Of a stretch of 11,341 nt of DNA, positions 1 to 5,534 are shown in pieces. The stretch is taken from contig CAYHFW010000053.1 of assembly GCA_964355975.1 (NCBI GenBank), positions 1-11,341 on the forward strand, read 5' to 3'. The notes under the pieces are model-generated. The model saw nothing but the letters and a program-made list of their open reading frames with translations, made no database searches and had not been told where the DNA came from. The position numbers and the translations under genes were made by a program. Each line of letters begins with the position of its first letter. Within the stretch, counting starts at the first letter, position 1. The DNA comes from F1-60-MAGs104 sp964355975 (lineage in GTDB: Bacteria; Planctomycetota; Phycisphaerae; Phycisphaerales; SM1A02).

Positions 1-117
1 CAGTACATCGATGAAATGCTCAACAGCAAGTATGCGCAACACTTCTGGACTCCATCCGAGCGAGCATCGATGCGCAACAAATGGTGCGGTGGTTTCGATA
101 CTCTGCGGCGCTCGTGA
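1..117 (+). CDS. C-terminal tail of an unrecognised protein (partial, 5' end outside window)
   Basis: Frame 1 is open from the first base to a TGA at 115-117 and encodes the last 38 residues of a protein that begins upstream of the window. The peptide is polar with aromatic residues (YIDEML near its start, HFWTPSE in the middle, WCGGFDTLRRS at the end). I do not recognise the family. Support for a real gene: the stop codon overlaps a GTG that opens the downstream transporter frame (GTGA at 114-117), the usual arrangement of translationally coupled genes in an operon. The fragment is short and could be a chance open frame, so confidence is moderate. Confidence 0.45.
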   Translation, partial: QYIDEMLNSKYAQHFWTPSERASMRNKWCGGFDTLRRS

Positions 118-1487
118 CTGCGTCCACCAATCCTCGTGTTCTGAGACTGCGCCGTGATATGCGCATGCTGCAATCGGATGGCGCCGCCGCCGCGCTGACG
201 CTTGGTCTCGCCGAGGCGTACTTCGTCGCGTTTGCTCTCGCCGCGGGACTCTCGCAAGTCGAAGCGGGGCTCATCGCAACCGTTCCAGTGCTCGCCGGCG
301 CACTCATGCACGCAATCACCCCATGGGGAGTTCGGTACGCCAAGAGCCTGCGACGGTGGGTCTCGATCTTCGCGGCCCTGCAAGCGCTGTCGTTGTTTGC
401 GCTCGCCTGCTGTGCGTTGACTGGCACCGCCTCTGCGCCGCTGGTCTATCTGCTCGTGAGTCTCTACTGGGGGGCGGGATTCTGCACCGCGCCGCCGTGG
501 CAGACATGGGTGCCAACGCTGATTCCACGAATGATCTCGACGCATTTCTGGACAAGCCGCAATCGCACGGTGCAGGCACTGCTTGGCGTTGGACTCTTGG
601 GCGGCCTCATCTTGGAGTGGGGACGGCAGACCGAACATGTCTTGCTCGCGTTCGCAGTCGTCTTTTCTCTCGCAGGCGCCGCGCGCGCGGCATCGGCGTG
701 GTTTCTCACGCGCCACAGCGAGCCCAAGCCAGAACTCGCCGCTGCAACCGAACCGCCATCGTTTGGCGTTTTACGCCGCGACCTCTTGCGAGATCAATCA
801 GTGCGCACGCTGCTTGTCTACATGCTTGCAGTTGTGCTCGCGACGAATGTCTCTGCGGCGTTCATCACTCCGTACATGTTGAACGAGTTGCACTTCAGTT
901 ACACGCAACTGATGTGCGCGTTTGCCGTGACCTTCGCAGCGAAAGTGCTCGCACTCCCAGGAGTCGGCAGACTCGCGAAGCGATATGGACCAGGCGTGCC
1001 ACTCTGGCTCGGCGCGATCGGCATCATTCCAACTGCAACACTTTTTCTTGTGTCAGATAGTTTTTGGTGGATCCTCTGTCTGCAGTTCGCAGTCGGCATG
1101 GCATGGGCGTGCTGGGAAACTGCGACATTTCTGCTTGTTTTTGATGTCGTTCCAAGCGAGCGCCGCACAAGTGTGATGACCGTTTACAACATCGTGCAAA
1201 GCACAGCTGTCGTCAGTGGATCGCTGATCGGCGCGGCGATTCTTGGCAACATGGATGTCGGACGGCAGGGGTACGCGATGGTCTTTGTTGCGACGGGCAC
1301 GATGCGTTTGATGACGCTCTTCTTGCTCGCAGGAATCGAGCCGCGCCGATTCAAACTGCGACAGACATTCGATCTCTACTTGCAAACTCTTGGAATCGGC
1401 TTCGGTGATGGCGCGATTGACATCCCGCAGTTTGCTGAGTCGTCGAAGCAGACAGCCTCGCAGGCCAAGCCTGACCAAGAGAGTTGA
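114..1487 (+). CDS. Major facilitator superfamily (MFS) transporter
   Basis: Integral inner-membrane protein of about 457 residues, the usual size of a 12-helix MFS secondary transporter, with alternating hydrophobic segments across its length. The short loop GRLAKRYG (about residues 285-292) is the C-half counterpart of MFS motif A (G-x-L-a-D-R-x-G), and VPSERR (about 346-351) is the cytoplasmic loop before the next helix. The substrate cannot be read from the sequence; the protein resembles the broad 'MFS_1' group rather than a named drug or sugar carrier. Start choice: an ATG at 81 lies in the same frame but inside the upstream tail gene. I prefer the GTG at 114, which forms a GTGA overlap with that gene's stop; an ATG at 159 is a third option. 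None has a strong Shine-Dalgarno site. The C-terminal 50 or so residues are hydrophilic and presumably cytoplasmic. A sulfotransferase gene follows after 43 bp on the same strand. Confidence 0.88.
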   Translation: MTASTNPRVLRLRRDMRMLQSDGAAAALTLGLAEAYFVAFALAAGLSQVEAGLIATVPVLAGALMHAITPWGVRYAKSLRRWVSIFAALQALSLFALACCALTGTASAPLVYLLVSLYWGAGFCTAPPWQTWVPTLIPRMISTHFWTSRNRTVQALLGVGLLGGLILEWGRQTEHVLLAFAVVFSLAGAARAASAWFLTRHSEPKPELAAATEPPSFGVLRRDLLRDQSVRTLLVYMLAVVLATNVSAAFITPYMLNELHFSYTQLMCAFAVTFAAKVLALPGVGRLAKRYGPGVPLWLGAIGIIPTATLFLVSDSFWWILCLQFAVGMAWACWETATFLLVFDVVPSERRTSVMTVYNIVQSTAVVSGSLIGAAILGNMDVGRQGYAMVFVATGTMRLMTLFLLAGIEPRRFKLRQTFDLYLQTLGIGFGDGAIDIPQFAESSKQTASQAKPDQES

Positions 1488-1530
1488 GTGGGCGACCGCC
1501 TTCGAGCCGTGATGCGATAGAGTCTCATTC

Positions 1531-3051
1531 ATGAAGGACGCTCGAGGAACTCCACGCGGCGGTGCCCGCATCAATGCTGAGTCACTCGCGCTTGCGGCAG
1601 CGAACAAGGCGATGGCGAATCGTCAGCCGCACGAGGTCTACCGACTGCTCGACCCGTGGCTGCAGCGACCGAGCGCAAGCCTTGAGGTGCTGATGCTCGC
1701 CGCGCACGCACAGAACGCGATCGGCGCACGGACGGTCGCACTCGCAACGCTCGAACGTGCACTGCGCGCAGGTGCAGGAATCGAAGCCCATTACTTGCGA
1801 GGCATCTGCTTGCGAGGCATTGGAAAGACAGACGAAGCGTGTGAAGCACTGCGCAAATGTCTGGGCGATCCACGTCGCGGCGGGGATGCACTGGGCGTGA
1901 TGGCGATGGCACTCGAAGAGGCGGGGCGCTGCGACGAGGCGCAAGAGCTGATCGCGCCGTTCGTTCAAGCGGCAGAGCAAGGCGGCACGCTTCGACCAGA
2001 GATCGCACACACATGGGCGCGCATTTTGGTGCAGAAGAATCGTTTCGAAGAGGCAGACAAGCAGATCGGCAAGACGCTCGCCGAACTCACAACAACGATG
2101 CCCGAGATGCGCCGGTCGCTCTGGTACTTGCGGGCAAAGGCCTATGACCGATCGAAGCGTTACGACGAGGCGATGGCCGCTGCTTCGAAGGCAAACATAA
2201 TCGGTGAGGTCGATTTCGACCCCAGCCTCTACAGCAAGCAACTCGCATCGCTCACGAACTACTGGACCCGTGAGCGCATGTCGCGTTTTCCAAAGAGTCA
2301 ATGCACGAGTGCGATCCCAGTCTTTGTCGCAGGCATGCCGCGCAGTGGCACGAGTCTCATCGATCAGATCATCGATGCGCATCCGCACGCCGCTGGAGTT
2401 GGCGAGTTGAACTCGATTGACAAGTTTGCCAAGCAGCTCGAAGTATCGGCGCGTCCAGGGGTCGAGCCACCAGAGTGCTTCGGCGAGATGCAAGATGCGC
2501 ACTGGACGCGCAAGGCCGAGGAGTACGTTGAGCAGATCACCGCGCAAGCGCCACATGCGCAGCGCATCGTGAACAAGGCACTCGGCAACAATCGACTGCT
2601 TGGACTCATCGCGCGCCTCTTTCCACAAACGCGCATCATTCATGTGTTGCGCGATCCGCGCGATGTTGCGATCTCTTGCTGCATGGGCGGGTTCAACAAC
2701 AAACTCTTTCCATGGTCAACCCGCATGCAGTGGATCGCACAAGCATGGCAGGGCTCGCGCGAGATGATGAACCATTGGAAGGGGGCACTCGATGTGCCGA
2801 TTCTCGAAGTCTCTTACGAACGTCTCGTGCAGTACCCAGAGAGTGAGTTTCCACGAATCATCTCGTTTCTCGGGCTCGAGTGGGACGAAGCCTGCACGCG
2901 CTTTCACGAATCGAAGCGCACGGTGCGAACACTGAGTTACGACCAAGTGAACCGACCGCTCTACACATCGAGTGTCTCGCGCCATCTGAATTATGCCAAG
3001 GCACTCGAGGGGATCGACTGGCCACGCTATGACCCCAACGAGTGTGTCTGA
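1531..3051 (+). CDS. TPR-repeat sulfotransferase family protein
   Basis: A 506-residue two-part protein. Residues about 20-230 are Ala/Leu/Glu-rich helical pairs of tetratricopeptide type (for example the A-L-x-R-A-L-R and G-K-x-D-E-A-C-E-A-L patterns), a probable protein-binding scaffold. Residues about 262-506 form a sulfotransferase (Sulfotransfer_3-like). The PAPS 5'-phosphosulfate loop is GMPRSGTS at 268-275, and the 3'-phosphate site is HVLRDPRDVAIS at 371-382. E292 (in GEL, after DAHP) falls where tyrosylprotein sulfotransferases carry their catalytic Glu; this equivalence is my inference. It should move a sulfuryl group from PAPS to a hydroxyl or amine acceptor. The acceptor is unknown; a protein or an envelope glycan is plausible. 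No signal peptide is visible, so a cytoplasmic location is likely. The ATG at 1531 has no clear ribosome site. It lies between the MFS gene (43 bp upstream) and the carbonic anhydrase (26 bp downstream), in one probable operon. Confidence 0.93.
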   Translation: MKDARGTPRGGARINAESLALAAANKAMANRQPHEVYRLLDPWLQRPSASLEVLMLAAHAQNAIGARTVALATLERALRAGAGIEAHYLRGICLRGIGKTDEACEALRKCLGDPRRGGDALGVMAMALEEAGRCDEAQELIAPFVQAAEQGGTLRPEIAHTWARILVQKNRFEEADKQIGKTLAELTTTMPEMRRSLWYLRAKAYDRSKRYDEAMAAASKANIIGEVDFDPSLYSKQLASLTNYWTRERMSRFPKSQCTSAIPVFVAGMPRSGTSLIDQIIDAHPHAAGVGELNSIDKFAKQLEVSARPGVEPPECFGEMQDAHWTRKAEEYVEQITAQAPHAQRIVNKALGNNRLLGLIARLFPQTRIIHVLRDPRDVAISCCMGGFNNKLFPWSTRMQWIAQAWQGSREMMNHWKGALDVPILEVSYERLVQYPESEFPRIISFLGLEWDEACTRFHESKRTVRTLSYDQVNRPLYTSSVSRHLNYAKALEGIDWPRYDPNECV

Positions 3052-3077
3052 CCAATCTGCCGATACGATCACGATCG

Positions 3078-3701
3078 ATGTCAGATCTCTCACAACTGCT
3101 CGCGAACAATCGAGCCTGGGCTACGCGCGTCGAGCGCGAACACAAGGGCTTCTTCGCAAGCCTGACCGCTCAACAGCAACCAAAATATCTCTGGATCGGC
3201 TGTTCTGACAGTCGGGTGCCAGCCAATGAAATCATTGGGCTGCTTCCTGGAGAAGTCTTTGTGCATCGCAACGTCGCAAACCTTGTGGTGCACAGCGATC
3301 TCAATTGTCTCTCGGTGATCGACTTCGCGGTCAATGAACTCAAGATCCAAGACATCATCGTCTGCGGTCATTACGGTTGTGGTGGAGTGACCGCAGCACT
3401 TGCCCCCAGCACGGGACGAATCTTTGATCACTGGATTCGCCATGTGCGCGATATCGCGAAGTTCTATCGCGACGAAATCGAAAGCGAACCGACAGCAGTG
3501 GGGCAGTCGCGACGACTCTGCGAGCTCAACGTCGCGGTGCAAGTCGTGCATGTGCGCGAGTCTCCAATCTTGCAAGAGCCGCGCGCGCGCGGCGTCACCG
3601 TGCACGGATGGATCTACGACCTTGCCGACGGATTGCTGCGCGACCTCTCTCCGATGATCGACTCGGTGCGCGCACTCGAGCCCAACGCAAGCGTGCGGTA
3701 G
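3078..3701 (+). CDS. can: Beta-class carbonic anhydrase, Can (YadF) type
   Basis: A 207-residue cytoplasmic zinc enzyme that interconverts CO2 and bicarbonate. It matches E. coli Can closely from the first residues (N-N-x-x-W, then GFF) to the end. Zinc ligands fall at the same numbers as in the E. coli enzyme: C42, D44 (in GCSDSRVP), H98 and C101 (in CGHYGCGG); D44-R46 is the catalytic dyad. W39, R64 and Y180 are present and correspond to the trio (W39/R64/Y181) that forms the non-catalytic bicarbonate pocket of type II enzymes, so bicarbonate inhibition and pH-dependent switching are expected. The ATG at 3078 is chosen over an in-frame ATG at 3042: it gives MSDLSQLL, which lines up with the E. 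coli N-terminus, and the earlier one lies inside the sulfotransferase gene. No obvious Shine-Dalgarno site precedes it. It probably ends the plus-strand operon and converges on the YCII-fusion gene 25 bp away. Confidence 0.96.
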   Translation: MSDLSQLLANNRAWATRVEREHKGFFASLTAQQQPKYLWIGCSDSRVPANEIIGLLPGEVFVHRNVANLVVHSDLNCLSVIDFAVNELKIQDIIVCGHYGCGGVTAALAPSTGRIFDHWIRHVRDIAKFYRDEIESEPTAVGQSRRLCELNVAVQVVHVRESPILQEPRARGVTVHGWIYDLADGLLRDLSPMIDSVRALEPNASVR

Positions 3702-3714
3702 GCGCCAACGCTTG
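3688..3714. terminator. Possible bidirectional hairpin between convergent genes
   Basis: A perfect 7-bp inverted repeat, CAAGCGT (3688-3694) and ACGCTTG (3708-3714), with a 13-nt loop spans the carbonic anhydrase stop codon in the short gap before the convergent gene. There is no T-run on either side, so an intrinsic terminator is only a guess from position and symmetry. Confidence 0.3.
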
Positions 3715-3726
3715 ACTGCGCAGGGT

Positions 3727-4629
3727 TTACTCGTGCGTCACAGGGCGCACAACAACTCGTTCGCCGTGCAAGAGCGCGGGACAACTCTTGGCGAGCGCAA
3801 CGGCCTCATCCAGACTCGACACACGCACCACGAAGATTCCTGTCAGCACATCTTTGGTTGGGGTGATCTCCTCCACCGACCCAGTCGCGCCGCTTCCGCG
3901 AAGCAGCACATGCTTGGCTCCACAGGGCGCGCCGTACTTGAAGATGCCTCGCGTCTGCAGGTCACCCATCCAAGCCATGTAGAGCGCCATCAACTCATCT
4001 TGCCGTTCCTTGGGCATGCGCGCCCATGCGTTGTCATCCTCGTACATCAGGATCATGAAGTCACTCTGTGGTGGCGTCTGCGTCATTGGTTTCTCCGTAG
4101 GTTGTTGTTTCGTCGGCTCCGCAGGTGGCACTCTGCGTGTCAGGCGAAAGACGGCGTGGGGAGTGTCCTTGCCGTTTTCTGATGCTCCCCAGTCGACACT
4201 CATGTGATTCGCATCGACGAATGTGTACGCCACAGAGTTCATGTGCGACGCATTTCTGTCTGGCAGGTTCGTCGCGTCGATCATCTTGAACGCGATTGTT
4301 CCATCGGCTAACCGCGTTCCCTGCATTCGTGGCTGATTGCCCGATGCGCAGTAATGGGTGCAGAGCAGTCGCGCTCCATCCATGCAATAGACCGTGATCA
4401 TCTCGTGAGAGGTTCCTGCAAAGAGCGTCTCCGTCACGACGCTCCCAGCCGCGATCAAACGGTAGTCGACGACCGAATCGAACTTGCCGTCTTCGTCGAG
4501 ATCTGCATCCCATGTGCCTGCGAGTTGCTTGAACGACTCAAACAGCGACGCATCCTGCGCAACTGCGGGCGCGGCCACCATGAGTTGAAACAGAACAAAA
4601 AATAACCCAAGAGTGAAAAAGCGTTTCAT
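3727..4629 (-). CDS. Exported lipocalin-like domain fused to a YCII-related domain
   Basis: A 300-residue protein with a signal peptide: MKRFF, a hydrophobic core, and a likely cut after AVA at residue 24. Residues about 30-166 look like a small beta-barrel of the type scored as DUF1579 or lipocalin-like (LAGTWDADLD near the start, followed by repeated short strands). A Pro/Gln/Lys/Thr linker (about 167-190) leads to a YCII-related domain (PF03795-like) at 191-297: F-M-I-L-M-Y-E-D-D opening, an amphipathic helix, then SSLDEAVALAKSCP and a closing VVVRPV. The usual DGPF signature of this family is replaced by an EEITPTKD stretch. Function is unknown. Start choice: two ATGs are adjacent (4632 and 4629). 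AAGGAG lies 3 nt from the first and 6 nt from the second, so the second is preferred. It is coupled to the methyltransferase stop through TGATG. An internal ATG at 4086 with its own GGAG could also start a stand-alone YCII protein. Confidence 0.85.
   Translation of the reverse strand: MKRFFTLGLFFVLFQLMVAAPAVAQDASLFESFKQLAGTWDADLDEDGKFDSVVDYRLIAAGSVVTETLFAGTSHEMITVYCMDGARLLCTHYCASGNQPRMQGTRLADGTIAFKMIDATNLPDRNASHMNSVAYTFVDANHMSVDWGASENGKDTPHAVFRLTRRVPPAEPTKQQPTEKPMTQTPPQSDFMILMYEDDNAWARMPKERQDELMALYMAWMGDLQTRGIFKYGAPCGAKHVLLRGSGATGSVEEITPTKDVLTGIFVVRVSSLDEAVALAKSCPALLHGERVVVRPVTHE
4084..4096 (-). promoter_or_regulatory. Possible internal translation start for a separate YCII protein
   Basis: Within the fusion gene, GGAG (4093-4096, minus strand) lies 6 nt before an in-frame ATG (4086-4084, codon 182). 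Starting there would yield a 119-residue protein without a signal peptide, close to the usual length of a free-standing YCII protein. Whether it is used is unknown. Confidence 0.35.
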
Positions 4630-5465
4630 CATGTGCTCCTTGTTGCAATGATTTCCATCACCATCGGCGTGAGAAAGACCGAGACGCCATCCTGTTGCGC
4701 TTCATCGAGCGCACGCAGCACCTGCGTGCACCATTCGTGATCTGCAAATCCGAGTTCAACCAGTCTCGGAGCGTAGGTGCGCACAAATCCTGCTGGCCAC
4801 TGCCAGAGCGGCTCATGCGCACGCGCACCGCGAGCGATCGGGCGAACGTGTTGAACTTCAAACCCGCACCTGTCGAGCGCGGTCAGCAATATGCCCGAGA
4901 TGTCGGGCTCACCACCTGCAGCGCGAAAACTCTTCGACGCGAGCGCAGTGAATGAGTCAATCTCAGCTCGCCGAGGCACCATGCTGAGCGTTTCGTATCG
5001 ACAGTATTCGTGCAGCACCAATGTGCCCCCCGGGCGAAGTGCATCTGCGATTCGTTGCACGAGCAGCACAGGGTCTGGCACAAACATCGCCACCCATCTG
5101 CACCACGCGGCATCGTGAAGTCCGCGCGGGCAGGGGATCGCTTCGTTCATCAAGTCAACCTCGTGAATGCTGACGACAGCGCCCTGGTGTGCGAATCGTG
5201 CGCGAAGCGCATCGAGGTACGCGGCCGCTCGATCGACCGCTGTGATTGATCCCGTTGCTCCCACAATCATCAACAGATCATCGGTCGCAAATCCAGGTCC
5301 CGCGCCAACATCGACGATGTTCATTCCCGCGCGAAACCCCGCTCGAAGCCACCCATCGAGCGCTAAATCTCGCCAGAGCGCATGTTGCGTTCCGAGCCGC
5401 TCCAGCTCGACATTGTGCGATCCCAACACATACTGACCTGCGCTCGGCTTGGATGACCTACTCAC
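4629..5465 (-). CDS. Class I SAM-dependent methyltransferase
   Basis: A 278-residue cytoplasmic Rossmann-fold methyltransferase. The SAM-binding glycine loop is IVDVGAGPG at 50-58 (motif I). D78, at the end of the second strand (TAVDRA), should bind the ribose hydroxyls. The post-motif segment LRPGGTLVLHEY (143-154) is typical of Methyltransf_11/25 proteins. The N-terminal YVLGSHNVELERLGTQ pattern occurs in a large set of otherwise uncharacterised bacterial methyltransferases. The last 80 residues form an extra helical cap that may hold the acceptor, which cannot be inferred. It starts at a GTG (5465); a GGAG lies about 12 nt upstream, further than ideal, and no better start precedes motif I. 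Its TGA overlaps the ATG of the lipocalin/YCII gene, so the two are co-translated. It is divergent from the cytochrome gene across 69 bp. Confidence 0.93.
   Translation of the reverse strand: MSRSSKPSAGQYVLGSHNVELERLGTQHALWRDLALDGWLRAGFRAGMNIVDVGAGPGFATDDLLMIVGATGSITAVDRAAAYLDALRARFAHQGAVVSIHEVDLMNEAIPCPRGLHDAAWCRWVAMFVPDPVLLVQRIADALRPGGTLVLHEYCRYETLSMVPRRAEIDSFTALASKSFRAAGGEPDISGILLTALDRCGFEVQHVRPIARGARAHEPLWQWPAGFVRTYAPRLVELGFADHEWCTQVLRALDEAQQDGVSVFLTPMVMEIIATRST
4633..4642 (-). promoter_or_regulatory. Ribosome binding site of the lipocalin/YCII gene
   Basis: AAGGAG read on the minus strand sits 6 nt before the ATG at 4629 and 3 nt before the ATG at 4632. It is the strongest Shine-Dalgarno match in this half of the window and decides the start. 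It lies inside the end of the methyltransferase coding region. Confidence 0.7.
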
Positions 5466-5534
5466 GCTGTCAGATTACTCCGTGCGCACTGTCCCCAACT
5501 CCACGCGCCGACCAACACTCGCGAGGATCACCCA
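5466..5534. promoter_or_regulatory. Divergent intergenic region, methyltransferase / cytochrome
   Basis: These 69 bp separate two diverging genes and must hold both promoters. GAGG at 5523-5526 is a plausible ribosome site 8 nt before the cytochrome ATG. I see no convincing -35/-10 pair, FNR-type palindrome or other operator. Confidence 0.4.

Noticed and set aside
1582..2643. Long open frame on the minus strand opposite the sulfotransferase
   Set aside because: Its translation is Arg/Cys/His-rich with no domain, as expected from the shadow of a GC-rich coding region.
4080..4130. Frameshift or lost stop between lipocalin-like and YCII parts
   Set aside because: The frame is continuous through a linker-like Pro/Gln/Lys/Thr stretch with no sign of decay on either side, so a fusion is the simpler reading.
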